From positions 1 to 5,235 of the forward strand of contig JAENWO010000203.1 of the NCBI GenBank assembly GCA_016649925.1: a stretch of DNA of 5,235 bases, read 5' to 3'. Shown piece by piece: positions 1 to 5,235 of the stretch (within the stretch, counting starts at the first letter, position 1; each line of letters begins with the position of its first letter). The notes beneath the pieces were generated by a model. The model was not told the origin of the DNA, made no database searches, and worked only from the letters and a program-made list of their open reading frames with translations. The DNA is from Actinomycetales bacterium. GTDB lineage: Bacteria > Actinomycetota > Actinomycetes > Actinomycetales > Beutenbergiaceae. The translations under genes were made by a program, and so were the position numbers.

Positions 1-957
1 CTTCAACGGGAGGGCGGTCGGAGTGATCTCGTCCTTGGCCTTGACGTACTTGTACTCCTTCACCGACGGGATGGCCGAGGGCTCAGGAACGGTTGTAGTG
101 AGGGTCAGCTCACGAGTGTCGAGCGTGAACTGGTGCTCGTGGCTGACAGGGAACACCTCCGGGTACACCGAGTTCGACAGAACGATGCTGACGTACTCCT
201 GGATGGCGGACTCGACATCGAAGGCCAGCTCGTTGATGAACTTGGCCAGGTCCTGGTTGCGCGCCTCAGCCTCGTCTTCGCGCTGTCGGCACTCCTCTCG
301 GTACACGGCCTCGGCAGCGGCGAGTCTCGCGAGCCGTTCTCTCTCGCCCTCCTGGCGCCTTGCCTGCTCGGCCACATAGCTGGCGTGCAGGGCCGTCGCC
401 TGCTCGTGCCACCGCCGATGCGCAGCGTCGTGTGCGGCCATGGCCTGCTGGATCGCCTCCTGGTACCTCTTCTTCCCTCCGAACGCGGCTCCCAGGCCGC
501 TGGGAGCGGGCGGCTCCTGGTACACCGGCTCGGGCTGATACACCAGCTCAGGCATCGCCGGCGTGGGGACGCCGAGGGCACCTGGGTCGAACGGCGGGTG
601 CTCCACCTTGTTGATCTTGAGCTCTTCGAGGTCGATGTAGTCGTCCACGTCGAGAGTCCAGGCGAGCAGGCCGTCGATCTCGGCGAAGTCGCTGGCGAGG
701 TCTGCGTTCAGCGATGCCACCTTGGCCAGCTGGGACTCGACATGCAGACGCGCAGCTTCCTTCTCCGCGGCCTTCTGATCCGCTATTGACCCACGGGCGG
801 CGGCCGCGCGTGCCCGTTCGGCGGCCTTGCGTGAGCGTTCCGCCTCCCGTTCCGCCGCGACATGGGCACGGTACGAGGCCGCCTGCTGCTGTCGGCTCCG
901 CTTATCAGCCTGCTGGGCCTGGTAGTTGATCTCCGCGAAGAAGCCACGCTTTGCCAT
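1..957 (-). CDS. Coiled-coil protein, probable N-terminal part of an actinobacterial Mrr-like restriction endonuclease (3' truncated by window edge)
   Basis: An open frame of 319 codons runs from ATG at 957 to the window edge without a stop. The start is chosen because AAGGGGGAA (968-960) lies just upstream with good spacing, and the protein opens MAKRGFFAEI. Residues about 13-80 are Ala/Arg/Glu/Gln-rich, likely coiled coil. Next come an acidic conserved-looking block (EIDGLLAWTLDVDDYIDL, 93-110), a Pro/Tyr-rich linker (121-152), GLGAAFGGKK (154-163), and a second charged helical stretch (164-237). A folded part follows with YVSIVLSNSVYPE (255-267) and KEYKYVKAKDEI (300-311). There is no signal peptide or membrane segment, so it should be cytoplasmic. 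From memory this order matches actinobacterial proteins that end in an Mrr-type nuclease domain; that domain would lie outside the window and is not seen here. The open frame and start are clear; the family call is moderate and nuclease function is inference. Confidence 0.72.
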   Translation of the reverse strand, partial: MAKRGFFAEINYQAQQADKRSRQQQAASYRAHVAAEREAERSRKAAERARAAAARGSIADQKAAEKEAARLHVESQLAKVASLNADLASDFAEIDGLLAWTLDVDDYIDLEELKINKVEHPPFDPGALGVPTPAMPELVYQPEPVYQEPPAPSGLGAAFGGKKRYQEAIQQAMAAHDAAHRRWHEQATALHASYVAEQARRQEGERERLARLAAAEAVYREECRQREDEAEARNQDLAKFINELAFDVESAIQEYVSIVLSNSVYPEVFPVSHEHQFTLDTRELTLTTTVPEPSAIPSVKEYKYVKAKDEITPTALPLK

Positions 958-1334
958 AGTTCCCCCTTGACACGCTGATCCCACCGGGAAGGCTGGGGCA
1001 CTTGTAGACCACCGTATCCTCCGGCCCCGACGACCTCGACACGCTTCACCGTGGACCCTTCGCCCGGGAGATCCCGCGCAGCTCCGCATCGCGCATCAGT
1101 CCTAGATGGCGCAGCGCGCGACCCGAAGTGGGCGGGCGACGTGACTGCCCGGGCGTACAGAACGCCTCTGTCACATGAAGACGCGTGCGGCGGCCCTCCC
1201 GCGACGAGGCGCGAGCGACAACGCCTCGGGCGCCAGCGCGCGAAAGAGGACCGCCGCCGGGGAGGGTACGCCGGGAGGGGCTCCTGAAGCTCGGTGGTTC
1301 TCGTCTCGCGCCCGGCCATCGTGATGCGCACCAC

Positions 1335-1400
1335 TCGCTGGTGCCAGCGACACGTCCCGGACCGGGCCGAGATAGGGCGCTGGCACGAAGGCACTGGCAC
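1335..1400. repeat. Cluster of inverted and direct copies of a GTGCCAGC-like motif
   Basis: TCGCTGG-TG-CCAGCGA (1335-1350) is a 7-bp inverted repeat with a 2-nt centre. The overlapping GTGCCAGCG (1341-1349) has an exact inverted partner CGCTGGCAC (1378-1386), and a near copy CACTGGCAC follows at 1392-1400. Between the inverted partners lies CCCGG-A-CCGGG (1356-1366), itself symmetric. This could be a protein-binding array (regulator or recombinase arm sites) or a folded RNA element. No function is assigned; the repeats themselves are directly visible. Confidence 0.5.
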
Positions 1401-1439
1401 CGTTCGCGCCTGTCCGTGGGCGTTCGGGGGCGCACGGTG

Positions 1440-1461
1440 TTGACATCTCGTTGACATCAAC
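1440..1461. repeat. Two TTGACATC direct repeats one helical turn apart
   Basis: TTGACATC occurs at 1440-1447 and 1451-1458, a period of 11 bp, which would put both copies on the same DNA face. The second copy is also part of an imperfect palindrome GTTGA-CA-TCAAC (1450-1461). The pair lies 4-25 nt beyond the hairpin next to the tRNA remnant. Such spacing fits cooperative protein binding, for example a regulator, excisionase or integrase arm sites, but the sequence does not tell which. Confidence 0.4.
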
Positions 1462-1464
1462 GCC

Positions 1465-1500
1465 AGAGGCCCTTTCTCCCCGAAGGGAGAAAGGGCCTCT
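1465..1500 (-). terminator. Perfect 16-bp UUCG-loop hairpin, probable native tRNA terminator
   Basis: The arms AGAGGCCCTTTCTCCC and GGGAGAAAGGGCCTCT pair perfectly over 16 bp around a 4-nt loop. Read on the minus strand the loop is TTCG closed by C-G, the extra-stable C(UUCG)G tetraloop, whereas the plus strand gives CGAA; this favours minus-strand transcription. It begins 18 nt after the 3' end of the tRNA fragment, where a tRNA terminator belongs. There is no T-run after the stem, as is often the case in actinobacteria. No clear hairpin lies between rpiB and the tRNA fragment, so this may now also end the als operon transcript (inference). Confidence 0.75.
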
Positions 1501-1518
1501 GACCTGCGACTTCACTTG

Positions 1519-1560
1519 TAGCGGGGGCAGGATTTGAACCTGCGACCTCTGGGTTATGAG
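1519..1560 (-). tRNA. 3' half of a CAU-anticodon tRNA (Met or Ile2), likely integration-site (att) remnant
   Basis: Reading the minus strand: anticodon loop CTCATAA (1560-1554, anticodon CAU), stem strand CCCAG (1553-1549), variable loop AGGTC, T-arm GCAGG-TTCAAAT-CCTGC (1543-1527), acceptor strand CCCCGCT (1526-1520) and discriminator A (1519). No CCA is encoded. The bases just before the loop are GCATC, which cannot pair with CCCAG, and neither a D-arm nor an AGCGGGG acceptor strand precedes it, so the 5' half is absent. Identity to a tRNA therefore starts at the anticodon loop, a well-known crossover point of tyrosine integrases. It cannot make a functional tRNA; the intact copy should lie at the far end of the inserted element. 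Confidence 0.85.
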
Positions 1561-1716
1561 GATGCAATCTGATCGCCGTGCCCACAGGTCATTAGCGGCG
1601 CCCACGGAATGCCTCCGCTCCCCGGCCGGTCGGCGGGCCTACCGTCACCGGGAGGCGCGATGGGAACTTGCGTCGCAGGAGCGGGTCTAGCGGTCCGCAG
1701 AAGAGTCCGGGAGCTC

Positions 1717-2157
1717 TCAGCAGGCGTCCATGGCAGTGAGCATGGCGACCCTGTCCGCATGGCGGCCACCTTCGAACTGCCCGTCCAGCCAGCAGCGGAC
1801 AATCATCTTCGCCAGTTCGATCCCGACCACCCGAGCGCCGAAGCACAACACGTTGGTGTCGTTGTGCTCACGCGACAGCTGTGCCGAGTAGGGCTCCGAA
1901 CAGCACACCGCTCGCACGCCGGCGACCTTGTTCGCCGCGATGGAGATGCCCACCCCGGTACCGCAGATCGCTATCCCCCGGTCGACAGCACCCGACGCCA
2001 CCGCCTCACCCACGGCACGCCCGTACGTGGGGTAGTCCGTCCGCGCGTCTCCGTGGTGCCCCAGGTCCACGACCTCGTGCCCCAGGGACCTCACGTACTC
2101 CGCGACCTCCAGCTTCATCTCGTACGCCACATGATCATTGCCGATCGCGACTCTCAC
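1717..2157 (-). CDS. rpiB: RpiB-family sugar-phosphate isomerase, probable allose-6-phosphate / ribose-5-phosphate isomerase
   Basis: The 146-residue protein matches the usual RpiB/LacAB length of about 150. It is predicted to be a cytoplasmic aldose-ketose isomerase, interconverting ribose-5-P and ribulose-5-P and, in this operon, allose-6-P and allulose-6-P. Seen features are the opening RVAIGNDHV with Asp8-His9, RTDYP (39-43), ICGTGVGISIAANK (64-77) with candidate catalytic Cys65, SEPYSAQLSREHNDTNVL (87-104) with His98, and EGGRH (129-133). These blocks closely match E. coli RpiB, which also works on allose-6-P. The GTG start is chosen because GGGGAGGAG stands just upstream; an earlier ATG in frame would add a non-homologous Arg-rich leader reaching into alsK. 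It is the last operon gene, 46 nt after alsK. A general ribose-5-P role is possible, but the context favours allose. Confidence 0.93.
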   Translation of the reverse strand: MRVAIGNDHVAYEMKLEVAEYVRSLGHEVVDLGHHGDARTDYPTYGRAVGEAVASGAVDRGIAICGTGVGISIAANKVAGVRAVCCSEPYSAQLSREHNDTNVLCFGARVVGIELAKMIVRCWLDGQFEGGRHADRVAMLTAMDAC

Positions 2158-2162
2158 GGTGA

Positions 2163-2171
2163 CTCCTCCCC
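2163..2171 (-). promoter_or_regulatory. Ribosome binding site of rpiB
   Basis: GGGGAGGAG on the minus strand has its GGAGGA core 6 nt from the GTG at 2157. It decides the rpiB start in favour of the GTG over an ATG further upstream. Confidence 0.8.
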
Positions 2172-2203
2172 ACTGTCGACGCCACGGCGCCGTCCCAACA
2201 GCA

Positions 2204-3172
2204 TCACGCTCTCGACGCAGCCAAGCTGGCTGCCGCGGCTGGCGACAGACCGGCGTGCAGTGCATCCCACGCGTAGATCCCGGCCCCGATCACGCCGGCC
2301 TGCTGGCCGCCCTTCGAGTAGAGGAATGTGATGTCCTCCGAGGGGTAGGGCTTGCGGGCGAGCTCGCGGACGTCGGCTTCGAGCGTCTCCCGGGGGAATC
2401 CATGCGCCTGGACGACACCACCGCCGAGGATGACGACCTCGGGGTCGAGGATGTTCACCTCGCTGGCGATCGCGACGGCCACGTAGCGGAGGAACTCAAG
2501 GACCTTCGGGTGGTTGGAGTACCTCGGCAGAACGTCCCCCATCGGCGTTCCCGGGAACGTCCTGCTTGCCATTTCCGCGAAGTACTTCCCTGAGGCGACC
2601 GTCTCGATGCATCCGGTGTTCCCACACCCGCACACCAACGACAGGCCGTGCACAGGCAGGTGGCCGAGCTCTCCCGCGACTCCGTGTCGGCCGACGAGGA
2701 TCTCGCCGTTGATGCTGATCGCGTTGCCGAGTCCGGTGCCGACGTAGCAGCCGACCGTGACGCCCTGGCGCGGGACGTGCAGCGAGTTCATGTCGTGCCG
2801 CAGCACCATGTTGACGTCGCGGTCGATGAGCGCCGGCACGCCGAGCGCAGCCTCGAGAAAGTCGGCGATCGGCAGGTTCTGCATGGACCGGATGTTGGTG
2901 GCGGACAGCACCGTGCGACGGTCCCTGCTGACCGTCGCGGGGAAACCGACCGAGATCGCCAACGGGGGTGCGCCGCCGGTGCATCGGCCGAGGTAGTCCG
3001 TGACGAAGGCGAGCAGGGCAGCTGAGGGATCCTCGACCTCAAGGATGTGCAGGCTGCTGACGATCTCGACCTGGTGCGCCGTGAAGTCCTCGCGCACGAG
3101 TCCTGCCCGCAGATGCGTGCCCCCGATGTCGACAGCCAGGACCGCCCCCTGGGTGGGTCCGCCATCGCTCAT
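2204..3172 (-). CDS. alsK: D-allose kinase (ROK family)
   Basis: This 322-residue ROK-family sugar kinase is predicted to phosphorylate D-allose to D-allose-6-phosphate with ATP in the cytoplasm. Visible motifs in order are the phosphate-binding AVDIGGTHLRAG (13-24), GFPATVSRDRRT (76-87), DRDVN (117-121) with Asp119 as likely catalytic base, YVGTGLGN (143-150), and the ROK signature with GVAGELGH (164-171). The zinc site CGCGNTGCIET (181-191) uses His171, Cys181, Cys183 and Cys188. ILGGGV (248-253) and GFPRETL (258-264) follow. The RDVN, GVAGELGH and FPRETL blocks match E. coli AlsK rather than generic glucokinases. The ATG at 3172 overlaps the alsE stop by one base (TGATG), so translation is probably coupled; a GTG one codon earlier is possible. 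A short Ala-rich tail follows residue 305. Substrate choice is inferred from family and context. Confidence 0.92.
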   Translation of the reverse strand: MSDGGPTQGAVLAVDIGGTHLRAGLVREDFTAHQVEIVSSLHILEVEDPSAALLAFVTDYLGRCTGGAPPLAISVGFPATVSRDRRTVLSATNIRSMQNLPIADFLEAALGVPALIDRDVNMVLRHDMNSLHVPRQGVTVGCYVGTGLGNAISINGEILVGRHGVAGELGHLPVHGLSLVCGCGNTGCIETVASGKYFAEMASRTFPGTPMGDVLPRYSNHPKVLEFLRYVAVAIASEVNILDPEVVILGGGVVQAHGFPRETLEADVRELARKPYPSEDITFLYSKGGQQAGVIGAGIYAWDALHAGLSPAAAASLAASRA

Positions 3173-3864
3173 CACAGGACCACCGACGTCGCGTCGGAGA
3201 AGGCGCCCTGCATGATTGCCCAGGCCGTCGCCAGGTCCGGGTCGAGTCCGAACAGGCCGGATGAGCCGAGGATGAAGACCTCGGCACCGGCGTCCCAGAG
3301 CCTGCCGAACGTGCGGCCGTTGCATGAGCCGTCGATCTGCAGCTTGAAGCCCAGGCCTTCGGAGCGCTTGAGCTCGGCGGCGGCTTCGATCTTGCGCAAC
3401 ATCTCGGCGATGAACGGTTGGCCTGCGTAACCGACGTCGACCGTCATGATCGTCAGGAGATCGATCCGCTCCAGGTAGTGCTGGACCTCCGAAAGCGGTG
3501 TCGCGGGGTTGAGCACCACGCCCGTGCCGCAGCCTGACGAACGGATCCGATCGAGTTGACGGAAGGCGTCCCGGTTCACGGTCTCGGCGTGGACGGAGAT
3601 CGTCGAGGCACCGTTCTCGGCGAGCAGTTCGATCCAGTCACCCGGATGCTCGGTCATCAGGTGCATGTCCATCGGCAGCGCTCCGAAGTCGTGGGCGGCC
3701 TTGACGAAGTCGGGGCTGAGGGTGATGTTCTTCGCGAAGTGACCGTCCATGATGTCAACGTGGTACTGGTTCGCGCGGTCATTGAGCACCGCCAGCTGTT
3801 CGCCGGCCCGCATGAGATCCATGCACATGAGCGAGACCGAGAACTCCGGACGTGCCCTGGTCAT
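3172..3864 (-). CDS. alsE: D-allulose-6-phosphate 3-epimerase
   Basis: The 230-residue TIM-barrel protein of the ribulose-phosphate 3-epimerase family is close to the length of E. coli AlsE. It is predicted to convert D-allulose-6-P to D-fructose-6-P, the step feeding glycolysis. The expected metal ligands are present: His35 and Asp37 (YHVDIMDGHF, 34-43), His68 (MDMHLM, 65-70) and Asp178 (IDGSCN, 177-182). The opening SLMCMDL (11-17), LNPATP (118-123), MTVDVGYAGQPF (140-151) and ILGSSGLF (198-205) agree with AlsE; SLMCMDL and DGSCN separate it from ordinary Rpe. The usual VDPGF of the family reads VDVGY. ATG at 3864 is chosen because homology begins right after it; GTG at 3873 is an alternative near AAGGAAG. 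It lies 68 nt after alsC and ends on the alsK start. Confidence 0.93.
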   Translation of the reverse strand: MTRARPEFSVSLMCMDLMRAGEQLAVLNDRANQYHVDIMDGHFAKNITLSPDFVKAAHDFGALPMDMHLMTEHPGDWIELLAENGASTISVHAETVNRDAFRQLDRIRSSGCGTGVVLNPATPLSEVQHYLERIDLLTIMTVDVGYAGQPFIAEMLRKIEAAAELKRSEGLGFKLQIDGSCNGRTFGRLWDAGAEVFILGSSGLFGLDPDLATAWAIMQGAFSDATSVVL

Positions 3865-3932
3865 GGTCTCCACACTTCCTTGGTTGCTCGGCAGATGGTC
3901 CTCGGGTGCGCCCTCAGGGCGTGCGGGCCGGT

Positions 3933-4940
3933 TCACCGACGCAGGGCCGCACGCGGCCCGAAGTAGCGGTCGAGGGTTACGGCGATGACGATCAGGGACC
4001 CCATCGCGATCTGCTGGTAGTAGGACGAGACGCCGACCATGTTGAGGCCGTTGTTGATCGTGCCGATGATCAGGCCGCCGATGAGCACCTTCCAGATCAG
4101 GCCCTCTCCCCCGAAGAAGCTGGTGCCAGCGATGATCACGGCGGCGATCGCGAAGAGTTCGTAGCCGGTTCCGGCGTTTGGCTCCGCTGCACCGAGGCGA
4201 GCGACGTTGACCATCCCGGCCAGTCCGGCGCAGGTGCCGGAGATCGTGAAGGCGAGCAGCGTGTGGCGAGTGGAGTTGATCCCCGCGTACCACGCGGCCT
4301 GGGGGTTTCCCCCCATCGCGTACAGGTTGCGGCCAGCCTTGGTCTTGACCGTGAAGAAGACCAGGACGGCGAGCACGAGCGCGACGACCAGGACCGGTAC
4401 CGGGACGGCGCCGAACACCCGTCCGCCGATCGTCCGGGAGAACGCCGGAGGAAGGCCCGAGACCGCCGTGGCGTCCGAGACGACATACGTCATGCCCCGG
4501 AAGACCGCCATCGTCCCGAGCGTGATGATGAACGGGTGCAGCTTCGTCACCGAGATCAGCGTCCCGTTCAGCGCGCCGATCGCCGAGCCGACGAGGACGC
4601 CGACCACCACCGCGAGAGGCCACGCGGTTCCGCCGGCCATGAGCTGCGCGCTCACCACGCTGGAGAACGCCATCACCGAGCCCACCGACAGGTCGATCCC
4701 CGCCAGGAGGATCGCGAAGAACTCGCCGAACGCCAGCAGGATCGTGATCGAGCTCTGCTCGACGATGCGCGGGGGGTTCCCTCCTCTGAGGAAGGCCGGC
4801 TCGAGAGCGGAGAACACCACGAGCATGAGCGCGAGGATCGCGATCGCGCTGTACCTGCCCCAGTATCGGGTGAAGACCTCGCGTCCGGTCTCCTTCGTCT
4901 CGCGCTTCTGGGTCAGTGTGGACTTCGTCGTCGCGGTCAT
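3933..4940 (-). CDS. alsC: D-allose ABC transporter permease
   Basis: This 335-residue hydrophobic protein belongs to the RbsC-type ribose/xylose/allose permease family and would form the membrane channel of a D-allose importer. A charged cytoplasmic N-terminus (1-28) precedes repeated hydrophobic segments, the first at about 31-45. Family hallmarks are EFFAILLAGIDLSVGS (73-88), HPFIITLGTMAVFRG (135-149), the cytoplasmic ATPase-contact region around GGNPQAAWYAGI (210-221), ARLGAAEP (247-254), AGTSFFGGEG (271-280) and GGLIIGTINNGLN (288-300). Several of these blocks are nearly the same as in E. coli AlsC as I recall it, notably SSITILL..GEFFAIL and HPFIITLGT. The start has a GGAG/GAGG-rich stretch upstream and follows the ATPase stop by one base (TGACATG), so the two are probably translationally coupled. 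Other pentose or hexose substrates cannot be excluded, but alsE and alsK next door favour allose. Confidence 0.92.
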   Translation of the reverse strand: MTATTKSTLTQKRETKETGREVFTRYWGRYSAIAILALMLVVFSALEPAFLRGGNPPRIVEQSSITILLAFGEFFAILLAGIDLSVGSVMAFSSVVSAQLMAGGTAWPLAVVVGVLVGSAIGALNGTLISVTKLHPFIITLGTMAVFRGMTYVVSDATAVSGLPPAFSRTIGGRVFGAVPVPVLVVALVLAVLVFFTVKTKAGRNLYAMGGNPQAAWYAGINSTRHTLLAFTISGTCAGLAGMVNVARLGAAEPNAGTGYELFAIAAVIIAGTSFFGGEGLIWKVLIGGLIIGTINNGLNMVGVSSYYQQIAMGSLIVIAVTLDRYFGPRAALRR

Positions 4941-4941
4941 G

Positions 4942-5235
4942 TCAGCCTCGCTCCAGGTCCGCCGTCACGGTCGCTGACCGGACGAGCCCTTCTTCGGTTG
5001 CTTCATCAGCGGTGTATTCCGCCTGGATCTGCCCGTCCGCGAAGACGAGGATCCGGTCGCACACCGCGAGCACCTCCGGCAGCTCGGAGGACACGACAAT
5101 GACGCCGGTTCCCCCATCTGCCAGGCGGCGCATCACGCCGTAGATCTCCGCCTTGGTCCCGACGTCGATACCCTTCGTGGGCTCGTCGAAGATGAAGACC
5201 TCGGCGCCCGCCGCCATCCACCTGCCCAGCAGCAC
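4942..5235 (-). CDS. alsA: Sugar ABC transporter ATP-binding protein, C-terminal fragment (5' truncated by window edge)
   Basis: Only the last 97 residues are in the window; the reading frame is open to the edge. They belong to the second nucleotide-binding domain of an RbsA/XylG/AlsA-type ATPase, which powers sugar import from the cytoplasmic face. VLLGRW (1-6) is the tail just after the ABC signature, EVFIFDEPTKGIDVG (12-26) holds the Walker B and D-loop, and VIVVSSELPEVLAVCDRI (45-62) covers the switch region. In that region the usual H-loop histidine is replaced by Ser, as is common for the second domain in this family. The missing start, first domain, Walker A and signature should continue to the right. 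The fragment alone cannot separate AlsA from RbsA; the symbol rests on the adjacent alsC, alsE and alsK. The stop lies 1 nt before the permease start. Confidence 0.85.
   Translation of the reverse strand: MLLGRWMAAGAEVFIFDEPTKGIDVGTKAEIYGVMRRLADGGTGVIVVSSELPEVLAVCDRILVFADGQIQAEYTADEATEEGLVRSATVTADLERG

Larger units (their letters stand above)
958..1464. other. 507-nt region without a convincing gene
   Basis: No frame here has both a plausible start with a ribosome binding site and recognisable protein content. The open frames crossing it are low-complexity Arg/Pro/Ala/Ser translations, and one runs straight through the tRNA remnant. The part next to 957 must carry the leader and promoter of the coiled-coil gene. 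A weak minus-strand candidate is TGTCGA (1041-1036) with GGATAC (1019-1014) at 16 nt spacing. The part from 1335 to 1461 is rich in short inverted and direct repeats, described separately. Other short symmetries, GCCCGGGC (1147-1154) and a 7-bp inverted pair CGAGGCG/CGCCTCG (1205-1211 and 1222-1228), could be chance in GC-rich DNA. Confidence 0.6.
1561..5235. mobile_element. Inferred end of a tRNA-integrated genomic island carrying the als operon
   Basis: The extent is inferred only from the orphan tRNA 3' half. When an element integrates in a tRNA gene, the partial copy has the element on its 5' side and original chromosome on its 3' side. Here the 5' side is the higher-coordinate side, which carries the als genes. 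Positions 1561-1716 (156 nt between the fragment and the rpiB stop) hold no gene and no clear terminator. No integrase, excisionase, conjugation or phage gene is visible before the window ends at 5235. The island could be old, deleted or one of several tandem insertions. Confidence 0.45.

Noticed and set aside
133..789. A 218-codon plus-strand open frame
   Set aside because: It is the antisense of the coiled-coil gene on the minus strand, which has the better start, ribosome binding site and protein content.
1014..1041. Promoter TGTCGA / GGATAC upstream of the coiled-coil gene
   Set aside because: Position and 16-nt spacing are acceptable but both hexamers are weak matches, so it is not listed as a feature.
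1171..1605. A 144-codon minus-strand frame containing ITQRSQVQILPP
   Set aside because: That peptide is the translation of the tRNA T-arm region and the frame also crosses the hairpin, so it is not a real protein.
1519..1716. A tRNA split by a group I intron in the anticodon loop
   Set aside because: No 5' tRNA half (acceptor AGCGGGG or D-arm) is found between the fragment and rpiB, and the space is too short for a typical group I intron plus the half.
2184..2193. ACGGCGCCGT perfect palindrome in the alsK-rpiB gap
   Set aside because: A 10-bp GC-rich palindrome alone is expected by chance here and it has no second copy.
3173..3325. An N-terminal extension of alsK beginning at 3325
   Set aside because: It lies inside alsE in another frame, is Arg/Pro-rich and precedes the normal ROK opening; the ATG at 3172 fits family length.
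3865..4623. An upstream in-frame extension of alsE with a start at 4623
   Set aside because: The extra sequence overlaps alsC out of frame, is low-complexity Arg/Gly, and homology to AlsE starts only at 3864.
3852..5102. A 416-codon plus-strand open frame with a charged Arg/Asp/Glu-rich translation
   Set aside because: It lies opposite alsA, alsC and alsE and has the composition expected of an antisense frame in GC-rich genes. No family resemblance or ribosome binding site supports it.

Overview
The window comes from a high-GC Gram-positive bacterium, most likely an actinobacterium. The evidence is the strong G/C bias at third codon positions, a GTG start, a terminator-like hairpin without a U-tract, and a partial gene that resembles a coiled-coil Mrr-type protein I know from actinobacteria. 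Every gene I accept lies on the minus strand, so the window reads biologically from right to left.

Right part (5235 to 1717): five consecutive genes of a D-allose uptake and catabolism operon. They are the end of the ABC transporter ATPase (alsA-like), the permease alsC, D-allulose-6-phosphate 3-epimerase alsE, allose kinase alsK, and an rpiB-type isomerase. Spacing is tight (1 nt, 68 nt, a 1-nt overlap, 46 nt). The inferred route is import of D-allose by the ABC transporter, phosphorylation by AlsK, isomerisation of allose-6-P to allulose-6-P by RpiB, and epimerisation to fructose-6-P by AlsE. The rest of the ATPase, the sugar-binding protein (alsB) and a regulator would lie beyond 5235.

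Middle (about 1440 to 1716): the operon ends 156 nt before an exact 3' half of a CAU-anticodon tRNA (elongator Met or Ile2). This half begins at the anticodon loop and has no 5' half in the window. That is the classic footprint of a tyrosine-recombinase integration site. Its orientation implies that the als side is the inserted element and that the low-coordinate side is the original chromosome downstream of the tRNA. A perfect 16-bp UUCG-loop hairpin follows the tRNA half and is probably the native tRNA terminator.

Left part (958 to 1464, then 1 to 957): a 507-nt stretch without a convincing gene holds several inverted and direct repeats. It is followed by the first 319 codons of a coiled-coil protein that resembles the N-terminus of actinobacterial Mrr-like restriction-endonuclease proteins and runs off the left edge.

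The most notable point is that an als sugar cassette appears to sit at the end of a tRNA-integrated island. The main enzymatic roles rest on well-known families. The island itself is an inference from the tRNA fragment.
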